Shown here in pieces: positions 23,620 through 29,186 of a stretch of DNA of 30,090 nt. Under the pieces are notes generated by a model that did not search any database, was not told the DNA's origin, and saw nothing but the letters and a program-made list of their open reading frames with translations. The position numbers were made by a program, and so were the translations under genes. The stretch is from the IMG/VR virus record IMGVR_UViG_3300028146_000030, positions 1 through 30,090 of that record. One strand, written 5' to 3'. Position 1 is the first letter of the stretch, and each line of letters starts with the position of its first letter. Origin of the DNA: a virus.

Positions 23620-24146
23620 AGTTTCACCTCTTGAACTTGCCCTGCTTTGCCGATGCTCCTGAACATGGGAACCTTTGCCGCGTCGCCGCCCTTTTGGCTA
23701 TAGTCCCAGGAAAGCGAGTGCTGCGAATGCCCTACAACTACTTCGCCCTCTTTGAGCTTCTTGACGAATGCCGTGAACCGTCGCAGCACGTCGTTCTTTG
23801 ATTCTCCGCCCGGTATCTTGCGGTCAGGCCGTGAACTGAAGAAGTTTAGGAGCGGTTCGATGCTCTTGGTCCTCGCTCCGCTCATGCTGCCCAAATCCCA
23901 AGGAATCAGCGCTTCTTCCACTACAACCGGTGCTCCGGTCTCTTTGCCGATAAGCTGTGCTGTCTCAAGCGCTCTTTGTCTAGGTGAACTGTGAATCTTC
24001 TTGACTTCCTTGCCTTTGAAACTCCTGGCGATCTGTTTTGCCCGGTAACGCCCGCTCTCAGCAAGAGGAGGGTCGAGATGCCCATGAATGCGCTCCTCTT
24101 TGTCCATCTTCGTCTCAGGATGCGTCACTAGCCATGCTCTGGGCAT
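23616..24146 (-). CDS. Degenerate histidine-phosphatase (phosphoglycerate-mutase-like) protein
   Basis: The 176-residue protein starts at ATG 24144-24146 with AGGA seven bases upstream. The fold's landmarks are present: first strand AWLVTHPETKMD where the family normally has L-V-R-H-G-E-T, then HLDPPLAESGRYRAKQIA, SSPRQRALETAQLIG (usual S-x-x-x-R-A-x-Q-T-A), PWDLGSMSGA, and VVVGHSQHSL (second catalytic His). The catalytic His is kept, but R-H-G is replaced by T-H-P, so the phosphate-binding Arg is missing. It may have altered specificity or be a non-enzymatic binding protein. It sits within the block separating the two terminase halves. No substrate can be named. Confidence 0.72.
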   Translation of the reverse strand: MPRAWLVTHPETKMDKEERIHGHLDPPLAESGRYRAKQIARSFKGKEVKKIHSSPRQRALETAQLIGKETGAPVVVEEALIPWDLGSMSGARTKSIEPLLNFFSSRPDRKIPGGESKNDVLRRFTAFVKKLKEGEVVVGHSQHSLSWDYSQKGGDAAKVPMFRSIGKAGQVQEVKL

Positions 24147-24301
24147 TCGGCCGTCCTGACGTTGTAGAGATGCAGCATCGCCTTCAATTCTTCGGCTGGA
24201 ATAAATCCTTCAACATCAAGGGCTTCTGTGTCTGGATTCCAGAACATTACGCCTATGAGCACGCGCTTCTCATCCGGTGGTAGATCGACGGAAATCTTCA
24301 A
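24128..24301 (-). CDS. Small protein, 57 aa
   Basis: A short frame starting at TTG 24299-24301 with AAGG five bases upstream; the TTG overlaps the previous stop as TTGA. It ends with TAG at 24128-24130, overlapping the next ATG by 19 bases. It reads LPPDEKRVLIGVMFW, then DVEGFIPAEELKAMLHLYNV, which looks like a compact alpha/beta mini-domain. It fills a gap that would otherwise be empty in a tightly packed operon. The function is unknown. Confidence 0.55.
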   Translation of the reverse strand: MKISVDLPPDEKRVLIGVMFWNPDTEALDVEGFIPAEELKAMLHLYNVRTAECPEHG

Positions 24302-24501
24302 AACTGCCTTGCGCCCTTTTCTCTGGCATACTCACAGGTTCCACAGGAGAATAGCCTTGCGCCCTTGTCAGGCTCAAACAGATTGCAGCATCCGAGCTTC
24401 TTGCTGATACCGCCAGCGACCTTGACCCGCACACAGTCTCCGTCTTTTACTGCCCCTGATAGCTCCATATACCCAGCTATTTTTGAATCAGTTCGGTCCA
24501 T
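24298..24501 (-). CDS. Cys-rich small protein, about 67 aa
   Basis: I use ATG 24499-24501; a GTG two codons earlier (24507) is equally possible and neither has a clear ribosome-binding site. The product has five cysteines: one in DGDCVRV, two adjacent in KLGCCNLF and a CxxC in FSCGTCEYA. The CC...CxxC arrangement, 14 residues apart, suggests a zinc or iron-sulfur site. It follows the homing endonuclease gene with a 14-base overlap. The family is unknown. Confidence 0.5.
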   Translation of the reverse strand: MDRTDSKIAGYMELSGAVKDGDCVRVKVAGGISKKLGCCNLFEPDKGARLFSCGTCEYAREKGARQF

Positions 24502-24901
24502 GTGCACCGAACTGAAGCGGCTTCCAAGAATAGTTCCCTCTCTGCTTAGCCGCCTGAGAAATCGTAACCCGGTTAGCGTGAGCCTTTAGTGCTTCTTCAA
24601 TCTTCGCGGCGCGGCGAGCGCCCATATATGGGAGGATTTGGCCCATTATAGCGGCAGCCCTGTCACCGCAAATGTCCGTGAAGAATACATCTTTCTTGGG
24701 CAGTCCATCTTGGCGAATACCGCCGCTTCTCATTCGCGCCCGACTGCTCATTATCTCAGCAGCGCGTTGCACTATATCCCCGTCAGTCATTTGCAGTTTG
24801 ATGCTGATGGCGCACGCATTCTTCCCGCGCTTTCGGATGCTAAAGCAGCCTTCGCCTTCGAGCAGTCCAGCCAACCAAATAATCTGCTCTTTGTCAGTCA
24901 T
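24488..24901 (-). CDS. LAGLIDADG homing endonuclease (single motif)
   Basis: The start is ATG 24899-24901, which has GGAGA six bases upstream and overlaps the methyltransferase stop (ATGACTGA). A start four codons earlier lacks such a site. The protein is 137 residues with one LAGLIDADG motif near its N-terminus, IIWLAGLLEGEGCFSI (catalytic acidic residue in E-G-E-G). A beta-strand set follows (ACAISIKLQMTDGDIV), then FFTDICGDRAAAIM. Single-motif members act as homodimers, cut long DNA sites and spread their own gene. It is encoded as a free-standing ORF, not inside an intein, in the block that separates the two halves of the large terminase, so it is a likely agent of that interruption. Confidence 0.8.
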   Translation of the reverse strand: MTDKEQIIWLAGLLEGEGCFSIRKRGKNACAISIKLQMTDGDIVQRAAEIMSSRARMRSGGIRQDGLPKKDVFFTDICGDRAAAIMGQILPYMGARRAAKIEEALKAHANRVTISQAAKQRGNYSWKPLQFGAHGPN

Positions 24902-25415
24902 ACTGTTCTCCATGTGGCTGGTACTTCGGCGGTTTCGGGATTGGCTTCTCGCGCATCATCTGGAATCTGACGTAGGCCGCTACTCGAACGGGATGCAACT
25001 CACTTCCTTGCTTTCTGAACAGGACGAGTCGCTGGCTTTCTGCGGTTCCAATGGGAGCAACCATTCTTCCGGTATCCCCAAGCTGCTCAATCCATTCTCT
25101 TGGAACTTCTTCGAGTCCGCAGGTGGCAATGATGGCCGTGAATGGAGCGAAGGCAGGTAAACCATATTTCCCATCTCCTGTATGCAGAAATACGCAATCC
25201 CCGGTAATTTTTGTGCTGTCTACCCACGGCTCCAGCTCAATCGAGTGTACCTCCGCGCCAGTATCCGCAAACTCCTGCGTCATTGTGCCTGAGCCGGTGC
25301 CTATCTCAAGCACCTTGTCCGCTGGCGTGAGCTGTAAAAGCTCCAGAATTAGCTTACGCACTTCAGGGCTTGGAATCGTTCGTCTCCCGTCGAATGTGGG
25401 CGCTAAAGCGAGCAT
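24894..25415 (-). CDS. Protein-L-isoaspartate methyltransferase-like protein
   Basis: The start is ATG 25413-25415, inside the last codons of the terminase ATPase gene (13-base overlap, GGGGA nearby). The longer frame upstream reads terminase DNA out of frame. The 173-residue product has PCMT-family features: FDGRRTIPSPEV before motif I, VLEIGTGSGTMTQEFA (motif I, residues about 36-51), SIELEPW (motif II acid), and CGLEEVPREWIEQLGDTGRM (post-II; PCMTs have P-x-x-L-x-x-Q-L-x-x-G-G-R). The usual enzyme repairs isoaspartate in damaged protein. A phage copy in this position is unusual; its target might be phage or host protein, or another small molecule. It opens the block that splits terL. Confidence 0.7.
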   Translation of the reverse strand: MLALAPTFDGRRTIPSPEVRKLILELLQLTPADKVLEIGTGSGTMTQEFADTGAEVHSIELEPWVDSTKITGDCVFLHTGDGKYGLPAFAPFTAIIATCGLEEVPREWIEQLGDTGRMVAPIGTAESQRLVLFRKQGSELHPVRVAAYVRFQMMREKPIPKPPKYQPHGEQYD

Positions 25416-26083
25416 TGGTCCCCGAACCATCCTGGTCCAGCAGAACTGATTGCAATGATTTGCTTTGCCACCGGAGAAGCCGCGTTGTAGCACTGCTCTG
25501 CTTCAGGCAGAAACGCCGCCTCGTCCATCACATAAATCGTCGGGTGAAACATTCTAATCTTGTGCTCGCCCTTTGGGATACCGAACACTCGGCCACCATC
25601 TGCCCATTCCAAGCTGAGTTGACTCGCTTCGCCCAATAAAGGATGTCTGCTCTTGAGCCACGGCTCCTGGTTGCGGTACAGGCACTCCGCGTAGCCCACG
25701 AGCTGTTTGGCCTTCTCTTCCGAGTCCGTCTGCACAATCACTTCCGCCTTGAACCACTGCGCCCGGTGCGTTGCCCACACCATCGTCGCCCATGAAGTCA
25801 GCATCTCCCGCGTCTTGGGAATGAAAATACGCGGCTCCGCGGCCAAAGCCTGAAACAAAGGCACAAAATAGCTCTTACGCGGAAAGGGAGCGCGATATTC
25901 CAGCCCTTGCTGAAGATAATGAGGATTCTCTGTCTTAGTCCAGTTCTGCGCCCAATAGAGCGGGTCTCTTTTACAACGCTCATTCTTTACGTCCCAGCGC
26001 TTCGAGAGCAGATTCGAGAGCAGATTCGATAAGTCTATCTGCTTCTTCGAGTTGTCCATCGCTGACGTTTGTGAGGTCAACAT
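25403..26083 (-). CDS. terL: Large terminase, ATPase half (N-terminal part, separate gene)
   Basis: The 226-residue protein carries the terminase ATPase motifs: an adenine-side motif (DPLYWAQNWTKTENPH), a degenerate Walker A (FIPKTREMLTSWATM, about 87-101), Walker B with catalytic Glu (TIYVMDEAAF, D187, E188) and the coupling motif (IISSAG region, 209-216). It stops at GWFGDQCSL, exactly where a whole TerL would run into the linker and nuclease. That nuclease is a separate gene at 21547-22485. The stop is real and overlaps a methyltransferase start. The start is uncertain: ATG 26083 or ATG 26059, both weakly supported, giving an 80-104 base overlap with the TerS-like gene. It would power DNA packaging together with the other half. 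Confidence 0.72.
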   Translation of the reverse strand: MLTSQTSAMDNSKKQIDLSNLLSNLLSKRWDVKNERCKRDPLYWAQNWTKTENPHYLQQGLEYRAPFPRKSYFVPLFQALAAEPRIFIPKTREMLTSWATMVWATHRAQWFKAEVIVQTDSEEKAKQLVGYAECLYRNQEPWLKSRHPLLGEASQLSLEWADGGRVFGIPKGEHKIRMFHPTIYVMDEAAFLPEAEQCYNAASPVAKQIIAISSAGPGWFGDQCSL

Positions 26084-26321
26084 GCTCGTGTATCACCGTT
26101 CCTGAGTGCTTTACTTCAACGGATTTGCCGTAGCGCCATTCTACCCACTTACCGGCCATTGCTCCCGCTACTTGCGGCTGTTTCTTGTTGTTGAGCAAGC
26201 GACAAATGAGTCTTTCCATTGCCTCTGGTCCGCCAGCCTTCACAATGTGCTTTTCGACCCTTTGGGCGAAGCACCTCAAGTTGTCCAAGTCGTCTGCGTT
26301 GAGTCTGCCTCTTGTGTCCAT
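25980..26321 (-). CDS. Putative small terminase subunit, 113 aa
   Basis: Start ATG 26319-26321. The protein is helical with a middle segment (AMAGKWVEWRYGKSVEVKHS, then TVIHEHVDLTNVSDG) that resembles the linker-to-beta part seen in many phage TerS-like proteins (alpha-helical DNA-binding front, then W-R-Y-G-K and a beta strand, then an acidic tail). It precedes the ATPase half of the terminase, the usual order. It would recognise the packaging site. The tail contains ESALESALEAL, encoded by a tandem 12-base duplication. The family assignment is by context and pattern only. Confidence 0.5.
   Translation of the reverse strand: MDTRGRLNADDLDNLRCFAQRVEKHIVKAGGPEAMERLICRLLNNKKQPQVAGAMAGKWVEWRYGKSVEVKHSGTVIHEHVDLTNVSDGQLEEADRLIESALESALEALGRKE
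26001..26024. repeat. Tandem 12-base duplication in the TerS/TerL overlap
   Basis: Two direct copies of ttcgagagcaga lie head to tail, followed by a partial third (ttcga). Because 12 is a multiple of three, both overlapping frames stay open (ESAL repeated in the TerS-like protein, SNLL repeated in the terminase frame). Confidence 0.8.
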
Positions 26322-26339
26322 AATCCTAGTAATGGTACC

Positions 26340-26567
26340 TCATACCGTGGCCTGCATGACGAGCGGCCCAGCATATCCCGATTGCTTCACATGCCAAGCC
26401 GTCTTTACATTGCGGTCGGGATGCAAAATGATTCTGTTTCTGCCATGCCAAATACCGTCTTGATTCTTCACAATGCGCTTGGCTTCCTCGACGGTGACTT
26501 TGTAGGGTTGCTGCTCTTTGGGGATTACTTCGATGAGTTTGGAGATGCGGATTCCTTCACACAGCAC
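26340..26567 (-). CDS. Small protein before the TerS-like gene, start uncertain
   Basis: The coordinates use GTG 26565-26567 (75 residues), which has no usable ribosome-binding site. Seven codons later an in-frame ATC (26544-26546) has AAGGA six bases upstream, and the sequence from there (SKLIEVIPKEQQPYKVTVEE) reads like a natural N-terminus, so an AUC start (68 residues) is possible. The product is basic, with WHGRNRIILHPDRNVKTAWH in the middle and a short hydrophobic end. It has no cysteine-metal or catalytic motif. About 73 bases upstream contain no gene that I can support. The function is unknown. Confidence 0.5.
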   Translation of the reverse strand: MLCEGIRISKLIEVIPKEQQPYKVTVEEAKRIVKNQDGIWHGRNRIILHPDRNVKTAWHVKQSGYAGPLVMQATV

Positions 26568-26640
26568 GCCTGAAACGCCAAAACATGCCCCGGCGTCGGA
26601 CGAAAGTCATATTACCACGCCTGTCAAGCCCTATTTTCCT

Positions 26641-27102
26641 TCACCGCTTCTTCCTCCGCCGCTGTTTGCCGCCAAGCGCTTTATTTTGTTCAACTACCAT
26701 GCGATGCGTGAGCTTTTGTGCTGGTAGTTTGGCTTCTATTGCCGCTAGTCTTATAAAGAGCTTGTCCCTTCCGGCCAGCTCGTTTTCTAGCCATTCACGC
26801 CTTGCGATTTCCTGTTTCTCTAAAGCGTCGAGACGTACCACAAATGCTTCCAAGATGTGTTTCAGGTCTGGGATGAGAAAATCATATTTCTCACATTTCT
26901 CAAATCCCAACCGTATCTGTTCGCTGAGAGCCTCTAAAAGCCCGTTCCTTGCCACTACAGCAGCTCGCAGAGCGTCTATTTGCGCTTGTAGGCCGTCTGC
27001 TGGCGGGTCCAATTTGGGCCAGTTCACTCTGTTTTTCTGCTGAAACTCATTTGGATTGATTTGCATCGCTTCCAATTCCTCGCGTGTCATTTCGCCGCCC
27101 AT
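26641..27102 (-). CDS. Coiled-coil protein with basic tail, 153 aa
   Basis: Start ATG 27100-27102 in a TAATG overlap, with GAGGTGA upstream. A second in-frame ATG is four codons later. Residues about 38-125 are helical and heptad-like (LQAQIDALRAAVVARNGLLE, KHILEAFVVRLDALEKQEIA). The C-terminus ends KQRRRKKR, a strongly basic tail that could bind nucleic acid. There is no membrane segment. It lies between a small membrane protein and the packaging genes. The function is unknown. Confidence 0.6.
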   Translation of the reverse strand: MGGEMTREELEAMQINPNEFQQKNRVNWPKLDPPADGLQAQIDALRAAVVARNGLLEALSEQIRLGFEKCEKYDFLIPDLKHILEAFVVRLDALEKQEIARREWLENELAGRDKLFIRLAAIEAKLPAQKLTHRMVVEQNKALGGKQRRRKKR

Positions 27103-27281
27103 TATTCGTCACCTCGCGCCACTTTACGCCATAATTCGGCAACGCTCTCCCATTCATCCGCAATTCGCTTCCACGGCTTCGCTACAAGGAAATAATCCGC
27201 CGCAACGCCTAAAGCAAATCCAATACAGCCAGCAGTCCAGACCGCTCGCCATGCCATCTCGGTTGTTATTGGCTCGCTCAT
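27102..27281 (-). CDS. Small single-pass membrane protein, 59 aa
   Basis: A 59-codon frame from ATG 27279-27281 to TAA 27102-27104. It overlaps both neighbours (ATGA before, TAATG after), which strongly supports translation. After a short N-terminus (MSEPITTEMAWR) is one membrane segment, about residues 12-34 (AVWTAGCIGFALGVAADYF), then a charged amphipathic tail (KPWKRIADEWESVAELWRK). It could be a small holin-like or membrane-targeting protein; single-segment holins exist, but nothing here proves lysis. No endolysin was found nearby. Confidence 0.6.
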   Translation of the reverse strand: MSEPITTEMAWRAVWTAGCIGFALGVAADYFLVAKPWKRIADEWESVAELWRKVARGDE

Positions 27282-27481
27282 TGGTAAGGCTCCAAATCCA
27301 CGCTGAGATATTTCGTTTTGCCGCTGCTTGGCTTTTGTGAAAAATATTTCTCCAATAGGTTCTTAAGCTCATCTACGGGGCAGCCGGGAACATGTGGATG
27401 CGTGTTGAGCGATTCTGGTCGCGCTCCGCAAGGGCAATGATTCTCAATCTCACTAATCAGCTCCAAAATCCGCTCGCTCAT
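27278..27481 (-). CDS. Small Cys-motif protein, 67 aa
   Basis: Start ATG 27479-27481 with ATGA overlaps on both sides. It contains HCPCGARPE and HPHVPGCPVDE, together three Cys and several His within 20 residues, a plausible small zinc site. A helix (ELKNLLEKYF) follows. It is probably a small regulatory or nucleic-acid-associated protein; the family is not recognised. Confidence 0.6.
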   Translation of the reverse strand: MSERILELISEIENHCPCGARPESLNTHPHVPGCPVDELKNLLEKYFSQKPSSGKTKYLSVDLEPYQ

Positions 27482-27855
27482 CCTTCGCGCCCTTTCTGCC
27501 CCAATAAATGCTCTGCTATGAATGACTTAGCCGTACCGTCCTTGACCTGGTTAGTGCTGAATCTCAAGAATCGCCAGCCGTTCACCGTCGCCAAATTCAT
27601 CTTCTCGTTATCGCTGCCCCATCCTGCTCCGTGTCTGCCGTTGTGATACCCATCTATCTCCACTGCCCAGCCTTCTCTCTTCATATCCCAAGCTTTACCG
27701 TGAGGAACGAAAACGAAATCCCACTTGAACTTGCGCCCTCGTACCACATCCCATTCCTGCCAGAAGGTGCATTTTAGCTCATTGAGGTGCGTGGCGAAAA
27801 GAATGTGTGCTACGTTTGGCCCGCCCTTCCTGCCTCCTGCCGCTCGTTTGCTCAT
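27478..27855 (-). CDS. DUF559/Vsr-like PD-(D/E)XK endonuclease
   Basis: The 125-residue protein has the layout of small phage DUF559/Vsr-type nucleases: a helical start (AHILFATHLNELKCTFWQEW), KWDFVFVP (first acidic residue), WAVEIDGYHNGRHGAGWG (E-x-D of the core and the G-R-H loop), then NEKMNLATVNGWRFLRFSTN and the C-terminal helix. These proteins cut DNA or Holliday-type structures, though the precise role of the phage copies is unsettled. It overlaps the repressor-like gene by 4 bases. It is the second gene of the leftward unit. Confidence 0.72.
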   Translation of the reverse strand: MSKRAAGGRKGGPNVAHILFATHLNELKCTFWQEWDVVRGRKFKWDFVFVPHGKAWDMKREGWAVEIDGYHNGRHGAGWGSDNEKMNLATVNGWRFLRFSTNQVKDGTAKSFIAEHLLGQKGREG

Positions 27856-28013
27856 GCTCTCACCAAGTTCAATGCTTTCAACAACTTATAGCTTGGATTG
27901 CCCACGCCATTGATAGCGTTGTACAGGGTCTGCCGCGATACGCCAAGCTCACGCGATAGCTGGGCCAAACTCTTAGTACCCTGTTTCTTTTTGATTTGCT
28001 CTTTTAGCTCCAT
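27852..28013 (-). CDS. Small HTH transcription regulator, 53 aa
   Basis: A 53-codon frame from ATG 28011-28013. Residues about 14-45 form a helix-turn-helix (SLAQLSRELGVSRQTLYNAI followed by NGVGNPSYKLLKAL). The L-Y-x-A-I/L-x-x-x-G-N-P-S pattern is that of Cro/CI-like and HI1419-type addiction-module antidote regulators. It is the first gene of the leftward unit, reading from a promoter whose -10 lies only six bases before the ATG, so the message should be leaderless. It presumably binds the divergent control region and regulates one or both promoters. Because it is a single-domain protein it would act as a dimer. Confidence 0.72.
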   Translation of the reverse strand: MELKEQIKKKQGTKSLAQLSRELGVSRQTLYNAINGVGNPSYKLLKALNLVRA

Positions 28014-28019
28014 GTCTGT

Positions 28020-28047
28020 ATTATGCACAATCTATTTTACATGTCAA
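28020..28047 (-). promoter_or_regulatory. Leftward promoter for the HTH gene and the leftward unit
   Basis: On the minus strand, TTGACA (-35) and CATAAT (-10) are separated by 16 bases and the ATG of the HTH gene is six bases after the -10. The predicted transcription start is at or within a base or two of the ATG, implying a leaderless message. Confidence 0.6.
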
Positions 28048-28067
28048 GCGAAATAGTCGTAAAAAAG

Positions 28068-28078
28068 TCTTGACAAGA
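28068..28078. promoter_or_regulatory. Candidate operator palindrome over the rightward -35
   Basis: TCTTGACAAGA is a perfect 11-base odd palindrome (TCTTG-A-CAAGA) covering the rightward -35 element. The leftward -35 carries the same half-site, CTTGACA, in the opposite orientation. This is a natural binding site candidate for the adjacent HTH protein, but -35 resemblance alone could explain it. Confidence 0.4.
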
Positions 28079-28098
28079 TTCCCGGCTTTTGCTCTAAT
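28070..28098 (+). promoter_or_regulatory. Rightward early-type promoter
   Basis: TTGACA (28070-28075), a 17-base spacer and TCTAAT (28093-28098) give a near-consensus housekeeping promoter. The first gene starts 25 bases downstream with an AGGGAG site. It drives the small-gene string and the ERF-like gene. Confidence 0.7.
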
Positions 28099-28122
28099 GG
28101 GCTTGCAAGGGAGACAACGCCA

Positions 28123-28266
28123 ATGACATATGGAATATTCTGGAACGGCAAGAGGGTCAACACGGCGGAAAGCAAAGAAGCTGCTAAACAGATTGTGCGT
28201 GGAACTGACCGCGATTATGGCCCACTGCCAAAGGGGACGCTGACGTATCAGAAGGTAAGGGCCTGA
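28123..28266 (+). CDS. First small early gene, 47 aa
   Basis: ATG at 28123 with AGGGAGA nine bases upstream, running 47 codons to TGA at 28264-28266, immediately before the next ATG. It reads TYGIFWNGKRVNTAESKEA, then KQIVRGTDRD and a C-terminal KGTLTYQKVRA. Small, charged and soluble, it is the first product of the rightward promoter, so it is made early. The function is unknown. Confidence 0.6.
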   Translation: MTYGIFWNGKRVNTAESKEAAKQIVRGTDRDYGPLPKGTLTYQKVRA

Positions 28267-28476
28267 ATGAGGTCGTCTAACCATGTGATGAATCTCGACG
28301 GAACGCACGCGTTAAGCATTTGCTGGTGCCGGAATGAAACACCAGAAGTAAAGCTGACGCACAAAGAAGCCTGCTTGCTTAGCCAGAAGTTTAACGATGG
28401 TAATCCGCAAATCTCGGATGGCGAAGCCGTAAGAATCAATGAATTTCTTAAGCAGCTGATAGGAGAATGCCAGTGA
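28267..28476 (+). CDS. Small early protein, 69 aa
   Basis: ATG at 28267 follows directly after the previous stop; AAGG lies six bases upstream. It has two Cys in ICWCRNETPE, then a helix and strand (KEACLLSQKFNDG, EAVRINEFLKQLIGEC). No known family is recognised. As part of the early string it may act on the host. Confidence 0.6.
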   Translation: MRSSNHVMNLDGTHALSICWCRNETPEVKLTHKEACLLSQKFNDGNPQISDGEAVRINEFLKQLIGECQ

Positions 28477-28673
28477 CAGAACGCATCTATGCTGCGGGCC
28501 GCTTACAGCGCGAGCGTGAACAGTTGGAAGAGACGCAGCGCATGTTACAAGGTGGCATTGACCTAATCGAATCTACGCTGGCTCACGTCTCGCACGGTGG
28601 GCCAACGCGGGCAGAAGCGGAGAAGTGGCTAGAAGAAGCAAAGAACGTTTTGACACCAAAAGCAAGCAGCTAG
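28473..28673 (+). CDS. Small coiled-coil early protein, 66 aa
   Basis: The start is GTG 28473 with AGGAG seven bases upstream and a GTGA overlap. An ATG at 28467 is only two bases from the ribosome-binding site and is less likely. The protein is a helical, Glu/Arg-rich coil (RLQREREQLEETQRMLQGG) with a helix at the C-terminus (AEAEKWLEEAKNVLTPK). The function is unknown. Confidence 0.6.
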   Translation: MTERIYAAGRLQREREQLEETQRMLQGGIDLIESTLAHVSHGGPTRAEAEKWLEEAKNVLTPKASS

Positions 28674-28699
28674 TCAGGGCCAGCAGGCGAGGAGAGCCA

Positions 28700-28861
28700 A
28701 TGCAAATCAAAACCAAATACGACCCGCCGCCGATTCCTTGCCGCGATTGTGATTGGAGCGCCGTAAACGATGAGACCTACGAGCCGGGTTCTGCTATTGG
28801 CTGGGGCCGCACGGAATCTGAGGCAATTCAAGATTTACTCAATCAAGTGGAGGCTTTGTGA
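28700..28861 (+). CDS. Small CxxC early protein, 53 aa
   Basis: ATG 28700 has GGAG five bases upstream. A longer frame begins upstream but lacks a site. It carries IPCRDCDWSAV, a CxxC pair, then GWGRTESEAIQDLLNQVEAL. It looks like a small zinc-less or half-zinc-site protein. It overlaps the next gene as GTGA. Confidence 0.6.
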   Translation: MQIKTKYDPPPIPCRDCDWSAVNDETYEPGSAIGWGRTESEAIQDLLNQVEAL

Positions 28862-29055
28862 ATCTCGAAAAACTAGCAGCCGCTGAAAATGCAGCTTGGC
28901 TTCGCTACCAGGAAGCCCAGAAAGTAGCCGATAGGCTCAATGCCGAGTGGTCTTTGGCGTTTGCAGCCTATCGGGATGAGTTTAACGCCACGCCCATTAC
29001 GGCCTGCGATTGGTTGAGGCGTGAAGGCATAGCCATGTTTGGAGAGGTGAACTAA
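28858..29055 (+). CDS. Small helical early protein, 65 aa
   Basis: GTG at 28858 overlaps the previous stop (GTGA), with GGAGG four bases upstream. It is almost wholly helical and Ala/Glu/Trp-rich (LEKLAAAENAAWLRYQEAQK, LNAEWSLAFAAYRDEF). The function is unknown. Confidence 0.6.
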   Translation: MNLEKLAAAENAAWLRYQEAQKVADRLNAEWSLAFAAYRDEFNATPITACDWLRREGIAMFGEVN

Positions 29056-29186
29056 TGGAAGACATGCACAGCTTTTGGGGGCTGGACCGCGATGTGCCGC
29101 TGCTCGAAGAGCCGGAAGATGATGAGGCGTGGTGGGAAGATATTGAAAGCGAAGTAGCGGCTATTGACCGCGAGGAGAGCAGATGA
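29055..29186 (+). CDS. Very acidic small protein, 43 aa
   Basis: ATG 29055 overlaps the previous stop as TAATG and has GAGGTGA upstream. It ends in an ATGA overlap with the ERF-like gene. The sequence (MEDMHSFWGLDRDVPLLEE, then EDDEAWWEDIESEVAA) is very rich in Asp, Glu and Trp. Such acidic phage mini-proteins sometimes mimic DNA or block DNA-binding host enzymes; that is an idea only. Confidence 0.6.
   Translation: MEDMHSFWGLDRDVPLLEEPEDDEAWWEDIESEVAAIDREESR

Noticed and set aside
22486-25402. Group I intron or intein separating the terminase halves
   Set aside because: The ATPase frame has a genuine stop overlapped by a separate start, the nuclease half has its own ATG, and the block is packed with overlapping ORFs; the upstream frame of the nuclease half meets a TGA about 23 codons before its ATG, so no continuous intein frame exists.
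28014-28122. tRNA or structured RNA in the divergent control region
   Set aside because: The region is short and is accounted for by two promoters and a palindrome; no cloverleaf or long stem was seen.
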